The position numbers were made by a program, and so were the translations under genes. Shown here piece after piece: positions 51,038-59,010 of a stretch of 64,000 nt of DNA. The DNA is taken from the NCBI RefSeq assembly GCF_004000925.1, contig NZ_BIME01000014.1, positions 62,001 through 126,000 of the forward strand. Direction: 5' to 3'. The notes below the pieces were generated by a model, which saw only the letters and a program-made list of their open reading frames with translations, was not told where the DNA came from and did no database searches. The stretch comes from Paenibacillus illinoisensis NBRC 15959 (GTDB taxonomy: Bacteria; Bacillota; Bacilli; Paenibacillales; Paenibacillaceae). The stretch's first letter is position 1. Every line of letters begins with the position of its first letter.

Positions 51038-52884
51038 GTGCCGAAACGGTAGCAGACAGGCGCGAGGTCAAAGGGACCTCTGAGAAGAATATAAATGAAC
51101 GATTCGTTTATCAGGACGATGAGATCATTGAGAAACCGTTTAACTGGAAAGAATTTGGACGTTTGTTCGGCTATATGAAACCTTACGCAAGGCAGCTTCT
51201 GCCGCTGATCATATTGATGATGATTTTGGGTACGATCACGAAATTATCGGTTCCTTTCTTGATCAGTCTGGCGATTGACAGAGCCATAGCACCGGAGAGC
51301 GGACTGCCAAGCATGACCCTGTTATATATTATTGGGGGTTCGGTACTCCTGCTCTATCTCATTCAATGGGCTGCCAATACGTACCGGATCAAATTAACCA
51401 ACATTATAGGACAGCGGGTCATTTATGACCTTCGCTCGGATCTGTTCAAACATATTCAGAAACTGTCCTTTAACTTTTTTGACAAAAGACCGGCGGGGTC
51501 CGTACTCGTTCGTGTCACGAATGATATCAACTCATTGCAGGATTTGTTCACCAATGGTGCAGTCAACGTCATGATCGACTGCGTGCAGTTATTGGGAATT
51601 ATCGTTATTTTGATGCTTATCAACTGGAAACTCGGCCTTGCCGTTATTATTACGGTACCGATCATGTTTATTATCTCCACCAAGCTGCGCGTATTGATCC
51701 GCCGTGCCTGGCAGGATGTACGCATGAAGAACTCCCGCATCAACTCCCACTTGAATGAATCCATTCAGGGGATTCGAGTGACTCAGGCGTATACACAGGA
51801 AAAAGAAAACATGAAATACTTTGACAACATGAACATGTCCAGCAAAAAATCATGGGACAAAGCATCAGCCATGAACCAGGGCTTTGGACCGCTTATTGAA
51901 ATTACCGGCGGTTTCGGTACATTGATCCTGTTCTGGTTTGGTGCCTACCTGATTCAAGATGGTCAGTTAACTGTTGGTTTGCTTGTAGCCTTCGCCAACT
52001 ATGTCGGTAACTTCTGGGATCCGATCAACCGTCTGGGCCAGATGTACAATCAACTGCTGGTAGCTATGGCTTCCTCCGAACGTATTTTCGAATTCATGGA
52101 TGAGGAACCAAGCATTGCAAACAAACCGGGTGCGAAGCCGATTCCTTCTATTAAAGGCGATATCGTTTTTGACAATGTCGTTTTTGAATACGAGAAAGGC
52201 AGACAGGCGCTTAAAGGAATCAGCTTTAAGGCTGCAGCAGGCGAGTCCATTGCACTGGTTGGTCACACCGGCTCAGGAAAAAGTACAATTATCAACCTGA
52301 TTAGCCGCTTCTATGATATTTCCGGAGGAAGACTGACGATTGACGGCCATGATATACAGGATATTAGGGTTGAGAGTCTGCGCAGTCAGGTAAGCATTGT
52401 CTTGCAGGATACCTTTATCTTCTCCGGAACGATTCGAGACAATATTCGATTTGGCAGACTGGATGCAACAAATGAAGAAGTGGAGGAGGCTGCGAAGGCA
52501 GTCAATGCTCACGAATTTATTATGAAGCTGCCTGGTGGATATGATACGGAGGTTGAAGAAAGAGGAAACGTGCTGTCCATGGGACAACGGCAGCTGTTGT
52601 CCTTCGCCCGTGCCTTGCTCGCGGATCCACGGATTCTTATTTTGGATGAAGCAACAGCAAGCATCGATACCGAGACAGAGCTCAAAATTCAGGAAGCACT
52701 GAAAGTGCTGCTTAAAGGCAGAACCTCTTTCATGGTCGCTCACCGACTCTCGACGATCCGGAATGCAGATAACATTATTGTGCTCGATCACGGTGAAATC
52801 AAGGAAGAAGGAAACCATGAGCAACTTATCCAGAAACAAGGAGTTTATAATGGATTAATAGAAGCTCAATACAGATTTTTGTAA
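51034..52884 (+). CDS. Heterodimeric ABC exporter subunit with catalytic ATPase site
   Basis: A 616-residue half-transporter that starts with a charged N-terminal cytoplasmic stretch of about 45 residues, then six membrane helices and an ATPase domain (GHTGSGKST, Walker B ILILDEATASID with the canonical Glu). Its signature reads LSMGQ instead of LSGGQ. In a dimer with the previous subunit, one site would combine the Asp Walker B with the LSMGQ signature (degenerate) and the other would have Glu with LSGGQ (competent), exactly the asymmetry of known heterodimeric exporters. The start overlaps the first subunit as ATGA, so both are made in equal amounts. Confidence 0.92.
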   Translation: MSAETVADRREVKGTSEKNINERFVYQDDEIIEKPFNWKEFGRLFGYMKPYARQLLPLIILMMILGTITKLSVPFLISLAIDRAIAPESGLPSMTLLYIIGGSVLLLYLIQWAANTYRIKLTNIIGQRVIYDLRSDLFKHIQKLSFNFFDKRPAGSVLVRVTNDINSLQDLFTNGAVNVMIDCVQLLGIIVILMLINWKLGLAVIITVPIMFIISTKLRVLIRRAWQDVRMKNSRINSHLNESIQGIRVTQAYTQEKENMKYFDNMNMSSKKSWDKASAMNQGFGPLIEITGGFGTLILFWFGAYLIQDGQLTVGLLVAFANYVGNFWDPINRLGQMYNQLLVAMASSERIFEFMDEEPSIANKPGAKPIPSIKGDIVFDNVVFEYEKGRQALKGISFKAAAGESIALVGHTGSGKSTIINLISRFYDISGGRLTIDGHDIQDIRVESLRSQVSIVLQDTFIFSGTIRDNIRFGRLDATNEEVEEAAKAVNAHEFIMKLPGGYDTEVEERGNVLSMGQRQLLSFARALLADPRILILDEATASIDTETELKIQEALKVLLKGRTSFMVAHRLSTIRNADNIIVLDHGEIKEEGNHEQLIQKQGVYNGLIEAQYRFL

Positions 52885-53020
52885 AAATTGATCGAAAAAA
52901 CACAAAAAATCTTGTAAAATTCACAAGAAAAATAGGGAGCACCCTTGCAATCTTTAACCAAAACCCCGAAAATAGAGAGACAGATATAGAAGATTTCTCT
53001 TTGGGAGGATTGGAAAGAAC

Positions 53021-54208
53021 ATGTGGGGTGCTCCTTTTACGGCTCAAGCCAAAAAAATGCTACTGCTGGGTAGCGGAGAATTGGGAAAAGAGGTCGTTAT
53101 TGAGGCCCATCGACTGGGAGTTGAAACGATCGCTGTTGATCGTTATGACAATGCACCTGCCATGCAGGTAGCACACCGGTCTTACTGCATCGACATGTTA
53201 GATGCCGAAGCTTTGAAACAATTGATCCGCAAGGAAAAACCTCATTACATCGTACCGGAGATCGAAGCGATTGCGACAGAAGCCTTGTTGGAGCTTGAAG
53301 AAGAGGGATTTTGTGTTGTGCCGACGGCACGTGCTGCCCGTTTAACCATGGATCGCGAAGGCATCCGGCGTTTGGCGGCAGAACAATTGAAACTTCCGAC
53401 AGCAGCCTATCTATTTGCGAACAACTTGGAAGAGCTTCAAGAAGCCGTTCGTGAACTGGGTACACCTTGTGTGATCAAACCATTGATGAGTTCTTCCGGT
53501 AAAGGGCAGAGTGTATGCCGCACGCCGGATGACGTGGAGAATTGCTGGAATATCGCTCTTTCTGGAGCGCGCGGCAAATCTGTACGTGTCATCGTGGAGA
53601 GCTTTGTGAAATTTGACAGTGAAATAACGCTGCTCACCGTAAGATCTGTATCAGGAACTGTATTTTGTCCTCCGATTGGTCACATTCAGAAGGATGGAGA
53701 TTATGTCGAATCTTGGCAGCCGCATGCAATGACTCCGCAGCAATGGGAGCAAGCTTGTCATATTGCCAAGTCTGTTACCGATGAGCTAGGTGGTTATGGA
53801 CTGTTCGGTGTCGAACTATTCTTGACTTCGGACGGAGTTGTGTTCAGCGAGGTATCACCTCGTCCGCATGATACAGGTATGGTTACCATGGTAACGCAAG
53901 ATAGCTCCGAGTTTGCGCTGCATGTGCGTGCAATTCTGGGTTTCCCTGTAACAGATGTACATCTGCTTACACCTGGAGCCTCAGCTACGCTGAAGGCCAA
54001 TCATGAAACATCCGACTTTACTATAGGCGGGATTGAAGAAGCACTGGCTCTTCCACGTACGCAGGTTCGTGTATTTGGCAAACCTGAGGTCAAAGTGGGA
54101 CGCCGGATGGCTGTGGCACTTAGTGCAGGCCAATATGTGGAAGAAGCTCGAAAAACGGCGGTTCAAGCCGCAAATATGCTGAAAGTGGAGGTAAATCATG
54201 TCCAATAA
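53021..54208 (+). CDS. purT: Formate-dependent GAR transformylase PurT
   Basis: ATP-grasp enzyme that makes formylglycinamide ribonucleotide from GAR, formate and ATP in purine synthesis, independent of folate. The 395 residues contain LLLGSGELGKEVVIEAHRLG, VDRYDNAPAMQVAHR, the ATP-grasp loop PLMSSSGKGQS and the metal-binding GVELFLTSDGVVFSEVSPRPHDTGM. Other pur genes are not adjacent. GGAAAG stands close to the ATG. The start region (53026-53034) is complementary to an upstream segment, which may influence translation. The next gene overlaps purT by 11 bases. Confidence 0.95.
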   Translation: MWGAPFTAQAKKMLLLGSGELGKEVVIEAHRLGVETIAVDRYDNAPAMQVAHRSYCIDMLDAEALKQLIRKEKPHYIVPEIEAIATEALLELEEEGFCVVPTARAARLTMDREGIRRLAAEQLKLPTAAYLFANNLEELQEAVRELGTPCVIKPLMSSSGKGQSVCRTPDDVENCWNIALSGARGKSVRVIVESFVKFDSEITLLTVRSVSGTVFCPPIGHIQKDGDYVESWQPHAMTPQQWEQACHIAKSVTDELGGYGLFGVELFLTSDGVVFSEVSPRPHDTGMVTMVTQDSSEFALHVRAILGFPVTDVHLLTPGASATLKANHETSDFTIGGIEEALALPRTQVRVFGKPEVKVGRRMAVALSAGQYVEEARKTAVQAANMLKVEVNHVQ

Positions 54209-54656
54209 TGCCCAGGCCCCTGTACTGACGATCCGAGAGTGTGAACTGCGAGATGCTGAAGCGGTAACGGGACTGATGCGAGAGGTCAGCTATCCGACAA
54301 CAGCCAATGTTATGAAAGAGCGCATTGAAGGTTTGGAGAGTAATCCAAACGCGTGCATGCTTGTTGCCGAAGTGGATGAACAAATTATTGGTATGATCGG
54401 CTTGCAATGTGTGCAAAGTCATGCCTATCCAGAACCTGCCGCTCAAATTACGTCCTTGATTGTAGGGCAAGAGTACCGTGGAGGCGGAATTGGCCGTCGT
54501 CTGATGGCTCGTGCTGAGGACTGGGGCAGACAGCAAGGTGGGAAACAATTGTTTGTCACCGGTGCGAATCGTGAAGTTGCTTCATCAACGTATTCTTTCT
54601 ATGAGCATATTGGCTTTCAAAAGAGAGGATATCGTTTCAGTAAAGTCCTTCTATAG
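54198..54656 (+). CDS. GNAT-family N-acetyltransferase
   Basis: A 152-residue acetyl-CoA-dependent acetyltransferase. The acetyl-CoA binding motif A is VGQEYRGGGIGRRLM at about residues 90-104, preceded by an ITSLI beta strand. The end has SSTYSFYEHIGFQKRGYRF, the usual motif B region. The substrate cannot be told. It overlaps the end of purT by 11 bases, so translation is coupled and the pair form an operon. It is followed by a terminator. Confidence 0.88.
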   Translation: MSNNAQAPVLTIRECELRDAEAVTGLMREVSYPTTANVMKERIEGLESNPNACMLVAEVDEQIIGMIGLQCVQSHAYPEPAAQITSLIVGQEYRGGGIGRRLMARAEDWGRQQGGKQLFVTGANREVASSTYSFYEHIGFQKRGYRFSKVLL

Positions 54657-54719
54657 AAAAGATTCTTCAAAATAAGGTACCTATTCCTCAACCAGATCGT
54701 TGATGTACAGGTAACTCGA

Positions 54720-54761
54720 GACATTCGGACAAGATGTATTTATTCCGGATGTCTTTTTTTT
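54720..54761 (+). terminator. Intrinsic terminator after the GNAT gene
   Basis: GACATTCGG pairs with CCGGATGTC (one G-U) and is followed by eight or nine T. Confidence 0.9.
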
Positions 54762-54826
54762 GGTTAAATAAGGACGCCCCTTAAAGGATGGTTTTCATAT
54801 ATGATAGTGTGTAGTAGGCAGTCCAC

Positions 54827-54955
54827 ATGAAAAAAACTGTTAAGCCATATACAATTGGGACAGGCAATGAGGCTATCATGTATTTGGTACCCTATCAAAA
54901 CTATAATCCAACTTCTACTGCACCTACGGAAATAGGTTCATGTCTTAAAGCGTGA
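54827..54955 (+). CDS. Doubtful 42-residue frame
   Basis: An ATG opens MKKTVKPYTIGTGNEAIMYL and continues for 42 codons, Tyr/Thr/Pro-rich. There is no good ribosome binding site (only AGG near), and it lies alone after a terminator. It may be a gene remnant or chance. Confidence 0.22.
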   Translation: MKKTVKPYTIGTGNEAIMYLVPYQNYNPTSTAPTEIGSCLKA

Positions 54956-55034
54956 CTTAAACATTTAAACCAGTTTGATGCTTTTGAAACGAAGTTAAAG
55001 ATTACAAAAAAGTAACTTTTCCATAATTTATAGG

Positions 55035-55063
55035 TTCACATCACTCGTATGAATTGGTATACT
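55035..55063 (+). promoter_or_regulatory. Promoter of the CAP-domain gene
   Basis: TTCACA and TATACT are separated by exactly 17 bases, about 50 bases before the ATG. The -35 matches the consensus at five of six positions and the -10 at five of six. Confidence 0.78.
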
Positions 55064-55113
55064 GCTAGAGTATTCATTACAAAGTTGTAACTAATTAATT
55101 TTCGAGGAGATGA

Positions 55114-55887
55114 ATGAATTTGAAAAAGAACTTGTTGAAAACCGTCGTCGCTGGAAGTCTGACAGCTGTACTGGCCGTAGGAATTATGCTCCCTGCTTCT
55201 GCTTCTGCGGCAGAGGTGTCCACATATAAAGCTACAATTAAACTTACGGATGCAACTAGCCTGAAAACATTGCTTGAAAAGTGGATGAAGGATAACGGAA
55301 TTACGGTATCGAATGGTCAGGTTGTTAAACAACCGACAGCAAAGCCGGAAACAACAAAACCAGAAACAACAAAACCAGAAACAACTAAACCGTCTCAACC
55401 AACGCAAGAAGAGAAACCGGCTCCTGCACCAACGGAAAAACCTGAGAACAGCGGAAGCACTGGCAACACAGGTAATACAGGTAACAACACAAGCAACAGT
55501 GGTAGTGAGTCGGCTCAATCCGATTTCGCAGCACAGGTTGTAAAACTGGTGAATGCTGAGCGTGCCAAAGCAGGTCTGAGCGCACTGGCATCCGATGCAC
55601 TTCTGGATAAAGTCGCTCTTGCCAAAGCAAAAGACATGAGCAACAACAACTATTTTGATCACCAATCACCAACGTATGGTTCTCCATTTGATATGATGAA
55701 ACAATTTGGAGTAACTTACAGCTATGCTGGTGAGAACATCGCCAAAGGTCAAAAAACGCCTCAGGAAGTCGTTACTGCATGGATGAACAGTGAAGGACAC
55801 CGTGCGAATATCCTGAGCAAAAACTTTACTCAAATCGGTGTTGGATACTACAATGGTTACTGGGCTCAAGAATTTATCGGCAAATAA
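55114..55887 (+). CDS. Secreted CAP/SCP-domain protein (YkwD-like)
   Basis: A 257-residue secreted protein. The signal peptide runs to about residue 33 (PASASAAE). A short N-terminal domain (TYKATIKLTDATSLKTLLEK) and a Pro/Thr/Lys linker with KPETT three times lead to a Gly/Asn/Ser-rich spacer. The CAP domain is at about 140-257: VVKLVNAERAKAGLSAL, YFDHQSPTYGSPFDMM, YAGENIAKG, AWMNSEGHRANILSKNFTQIG and YWAQEFIGK. The family includes the Bacillus YkwD protein and other secreted proteins of unclear biochemistry, sometimes linked to spores or cell walls. Its own promoter and a strong terminator show that it is monocistronic. Confidence 0.92.
   Translation: MNLKKNLLKTVVAGSLTAVLAVGIMLPASASAAEVSTYKATIKLTDATSLKTLLEKWMKDNGITVSNGQVVKQPTAKPETTKPETTKPETTKPSQPTQEEKPAPAPTEKPENSGSTGNTGNTGNNTSNSGSESAQSDFAAQVVKLVNAERAKAGLSALASDALLDKVALAKAKDMSNNNYFDHQSPTYGSPFDMMKQFGVTYSYAGENIAKGQKTPQEVVTAWMNSEGHRANILSKNFTQIGVGYYNGYWAQEFIGK
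55342..55386 (+). repeat. Three 15-base repeats coding KPETT
   Basis: The unit AAACCAGAAACAACA occurs three times in tandem (first and last copies with single changes) inside the CAP gene linker. Being a multiple of three, copy-number change would keep the frame and alter linker length. Confidence 0.9.
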
Positions 55888-55921
55888 GTCATTTGAATGA
55901 ATAACGTTCAGATTTAATTCG

Positions 55922-55972
55922 AAAAAAGGTTATGTCTGCACAGCGAAATCTGTGTGAGGCATAGCCTTTTTT
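55922..55972 (+). terminator. Intrinsic terminator after the CAP gene
   Basis: AAAAAAGGTTATG and CACAG pair with CTGTG and CATAGCCTTTTTT (small internal loop, one G-U), ending in a T run. Confidence 0.9.
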
Positions 55973-56008
55973 CATTTATAAATTTAAAAAAGAATAGAGC
56001 GGCAAAAT

Positions 56009-56037
56009 TTGCAAATTAACGACAGAACATTTATGTT
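56009..56037 (+). promoter_or_regulatory. Candidate promoter of the SGNH/ABC operon
   Basis: TTGCAA and TATGTT are separated by exactly 17 bases, about 85 bases before the ATG at 56121. Confidence 0.6.
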
Positions 56038-56120
56038 ATTTAGAAAAAGCGTCATCTTAATGTAAAACCATTTTAAATTATAAACACCCAACCAGGTGTA
56101 CATGAGCGGAGATGTGATGA

Positions 56121-56987
56121 ATGAAAAGAAAAACCCTTGATTCAGCGCCATGGATCTGGAGAACGATCAGTACAGTGTCCATTTTGGCAACACTTCTGTT
56201 ATTATTCGGTTTTGGTTATGCCATAAAAGACGTCATCTATCCTGAGGGGGATTCAGCTTTAGGGACGGGGCAGTCGACGAAAACACCGGCTGATGAGGCC
56301 AGCAAACCTGCAGCTCCAGTTGATGATGGTAAAATTCGAATGGCCGTTATTGGTGATTCTCTGGCTAGAGGCACGGGGGACGATGAAGGACTGGGCTTTG
56401 TAAGGCGTGCAGGTAATATTTTAAAGGAACAGGGACATGATGTTCAGGTTCTGAACAACCTGGGAGTTAATGGCCTGAGAACGGATGCACTACTAAGTAA
56501 ACTGGATGAACAGGGTGTACGCTATGTACTCCAGCAGTCCAACTTTATTTTATTGTCCATTGGAGCTAATGATCTCTTTCAGGGTGGACAGGTATTGCAG
56601 GGTGAGGATCCGCCGACCGCCGAAAAGCTGGCTGCAGCATTGCCTGAAACGACCAAGCGTCTCCAGGAAATTTTGAAGAAAGTTAAGGAGATCAATCCGG
56701 AAGCACAGATTGCGTACATAGGCTTATACAACCCGTTTGGGGATGTGAAGGAGCTGGAGGTTCCCGGCAATGCGGTTGTAGCTGCATGGAATGATGCTGC
56801 GCTTCAAATCTTGAACCAAGAGGATAAGATGACGCTTGTACCCACCTTTGATCTGTTTGAAAATCATCTGGGCGAGTATCTCTCTTCCGATCACTTTCAC
56901 CCGAATGGTGCAGGATACGAGGAGATTGCGGTTCGGATCGCGCAGGAATATCAGGCTGAAACACAGGCAGAAGGGAGCACGAACTAA
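56121..56987 (+). CDS. Membrane-anchored SGNH/GDSL hydrolase (YpmR-like)
   Basis: A 288-residue protein with one N-terminal membrane helix (about 16-35) and the rest outside. The SGNH blocks are block I AVIGDSLARGTG with the nucleophile Ser, block II NNLGVNGLR, block III SIGANDLF and block V DHFHPNGAGY with the catalytic Asp/His. Such enzymes hydrolyse ester bonds; YpmR-type members sit at the membrane of Bacilli, and the natural ester is unknown. GGAGATG precedes the ATG. The TAA stop shares a base with the ATG of the ABC ATPase, so it belongs to that operon. Confidence 0.88.
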   Translation: MKRKTLDSAPWIWRTISTVSILATLLLLFGFGYAIKDVIYPEGDSALGTGQSTKTPADEASKPAAPVDDGKIRMAVIGDSLARGTGDDEGLGFVRRAGNILKEQGHDVQVLNNLGVNGLRTDALLSKLDEQGVRYVLQQSNFILLSIGANDLFQGGQVLQGEDPPTAEKLAAALPETTKRLQEILKKVKEINPEAQIAYIGLYNPFGDVKELEVPGNAVVAAWNDAALQILNQEDKMTLVPTFDLFENHLGEYLSSDHFHPNGAGYEEIAVRIAQEYQAETQAEGSTN

Positions 56988-57952
56988 TGGCAGAGCCGCA
57001 GAGCGATTATGTACTGTCTGTGCAGCATCTTAAGAAAAAGATAGGACGCAAATGGATTATTAAAGATGTCACTTTTGAAGTGAAGCCCGGAGAAATTTTT
57101 GGTTTTCTCGGCCCGAACGGAGCGGGGAAAACAACAACCATCCGGATGCTCGTTGATCTGATCAAACCGACAGAAGGCAATATTAAAGTCTGTGGTTACG
57201 ATGTGAATCGCGATCCTGAGCGTGCTCTTCAATATGTCGGTTCCATCGTGGAAAATCCGGAGGTGTATACATACCTGACAGGTTGGGAGAATCTGGAGCA
57301 CTTTGCCCGGATGCAGCCTGGTGTTGATCATGCCCGTATTCAGGAAGTGGTGGATATTGTCCGTCTGGATCAACGGATTCATGATAAAGTGAGAACCTAC
57401 TCGTTAGGCATGCGCCAACGGTTGGGTATCGCCCAGGCCCTGCTTGGACGCCCACGTCTGCTAATTCTGGATGAGCCTACCAACGGACTTGATCCCAAAG
57501 GGATTAAGGAGCTTCGGGTGTTTATCAAACAACTTGCAAGCGAAGGGATGGCTGTATTTGTCAGCAGTCACCTGCTGAGTGAAATTCAGCTTCTGTGTGA
57601 CAGGGTCGCGATCATAAGTGCAGGCCGCGTTCTTGCCGTTGGAGGCGTAGATGAATTAATTGAAGATCACTCCAAATTCGCCATATGGCATGTATCACCT
57701 CTGGAGGAGGGCAGAAAAATGCTGCTTGACGCAGGTATTGCGTTAGTGGATCGCCCTGCCGAGGTGATGGATGATACCATTATCGCAGGGCTTGGATCCA
57801 ATGCGGTTGTTGCTGAAATGCACGAGGATCGCATATCGGGTCTAGTGAATCAAATGGTACAGGCAGGGATTCAGGTTGAAGGTGTACAGCGGGTTCAGCC
57901 GACACTGGAACAATTATTCTTAAAGATGACAGAAGGTGAATCCATTGAGTAA
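56987..57952 (+). CDS. ABC transporter ATP-binding protein
   Basis: A 321-residue ATPase of the ABC-2 exporter kind (CcmA/NatA-type). It has GPNGAGKTTTIRM (Walker A), the YSLGMRQRLGIAQALLG signature, LLILDEPTNGLDPKG (Walker B) and the SSHLLSEIQ switch, followed by a C-terminal extension of about 90 residues. It energises the membrane protein encoded next. Substrate unknown: peptides, sodium or drugs are all seen in this family. It starts immediately at the SGNH stop, and the permease gene starts within its last codons. Confidence 0.9.
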   Translation: MAEPQSDYVLSVQHLKKKIGRKWIIKDVTFEVKPGEIFGFLGPNGAGKTTTIRMLVDLIKPTEGNIKVCGYDVNRDPERALQYVGSIVENPEVYTYLTGWENLEHFARMQPGVDHARIQEVVDIVRLDQRIHDKVRTYSLGMRQRLGIAQALLGRPRLLILDEPTNGLDPKGIKELRVFIKQLASEGMAVFVSSHLLSEIQLLCDRVAIISAGRVLAVGGVDELIEDHSKFAIWHVSPLEEGRKMLLDAGIALVDRPAEVMDDTIIAGLGSNAVVAEMHEDRISGLVNQMVQAGIQVEGVQRVQPTLEQLFLKMTEGESIE

Positions 57953-58934
57953 TATCATGCCGCTCATCCGAAATGAAACGATTAAGATGGTGAAGAAGAA
58001 ACGTCTTTATATTATATTTATTGTACTTGCGGTTCTGGTTCCGATGTTTACGTATGCCCAGATGAAATCTGCGGAAAATAACCGCGACAAGTTTGGTGGC
58101 GACTGGAGACTTGAACTTCAGCAGGCAATCACGGATAATCAAAATTCACTGGGCAGCGACCGGGTGCCTGAGGAATACAAAAAGTACCGCACGGTTTATA
58201 TCCAGCAGATGCAATATTATCTGGAAAATGATGTGAATCCGGAGGAGCCCAATGGCGTAACTTTTACCCGGGAATTTATGAATAATGCGGTTGGCTTGTT
58301 TATTCCGCTGCTTATTATGGCCATTGCCTCGGATCTGGTGTCGGGTGAGCGCACAACAGGTACCATCAAGATGCTGCTGACTCGTCCGGTCAAACGCTGG
58401 AAGGTACTGCTCAGCAAACTGGTCACCCTGATTATGTTTGTGTCTATAATCGTCGTATCTGCGTATATTATCTGTTACGTTATATCAGGTGCAGTATTCG
58501 GATATAAAGGTTTCGGCATGCCGATCTTTACCGGATTCAAGGTTGTGGGTACGGATGTGGATCTGTCTGCTGTACACGCCGTGGATCAATGGCTGTATCT
58601 TCTCATGCAGGCTGGATTGATATGGTTTGTGAGCGTCATTGTGGCCATTCTGGCTTTCATGGTTTCCGTACTGGTTCGCAGCACGGCAGCAAGTATTGTT
58701 ATTATGATGGCTGCGCTTATCGCAGGAACCATTCTCACGAATATGGCTGCCTCTTGGCAGTCAGCCAAATACCTGTTCATGGTTAATCTGGAACTTCCGG
58801 ATTATTTGTCCGGCGGATTGCCACCGATTGAAGGAATGAATTTGGGTTTTTCCCTTATTGTGCTTAGTGTTTGGGGCATTGCCTCACTCATTGTGTCATT
58901 CCTTGTCTTTACGAAACGGGATATCTTGAATTAA
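57945..58934 (+). CDS. ABC-2 type permease
   Basis: A 329-residue membrane protein with an N-terminal helix (YIIFIVLAVLVPMFTYA), a hydrophilic segment (about 40-110), and five or so further helices (GLFIPLLIMAIAS, LVTLIMFVSIIVVSAYIICY, FVSVIVAILAFMVSVLV, SIVIMMAALIAGTILT, FSLIVLSVWGIASLIV). SGERTTGTIKMLLTRPVKR is the typical cytoplasmic motif. It partners the preceding ATPase. Start codons GTG 57936 and TTG 57945 are both possible; TTG is five bases after GAAGGTGA and is preferred. It overlaps the ATPase gene by eight bases. Confidence 0.87.
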   Translation: MSNIMPLIRNETIKMVKKKRLYIIFIVLAVLVPMFTYAQMKSAENNRDKFGGDWRLELQQAITDNQNSLGSDRVPEEYKKYRTVYIQQMQYYLENDVNPEEPNGVTFTREFMNNAVGLFIPLLIMAIASDLVSGERTTGTIKMLLTRPVKRWKVLLSKLVTLIMFVSIIVVSAYIICYVISGAVFGYKGFGMPIFTGFKVVGTDVDLSAVHAVDQWLYLLMQAGLIWFVSVIVAILAFMVSVLVRSTAASIVIMMAALIAGTILTNMAASWQSAKYLFMVNLELPDYLSGGLPPIEGMNLGFSLIVLSVWGIASLIVSFLVFTKRDILN

Positions 58935-59010
58935 AATGGACAAGGATAAGAAAACATCTGTTTGCATTTTAGGTATTTTTTCAGTTGCAAGTTAAGAAGG
59001 GGGAGCATGA

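Larger units (their letters stand above)
54657..55113 (+). other. Intergenic region between the GNAT gene and the CAP gene, 457 bases
   Basis: Contains the GNAT terminator, a weak 42-codon frame and the CAP-gene promoter. Between them (roughly 54956-55030) the sequence is AT-rich with no recognisable feature. Confidence 0.5.
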
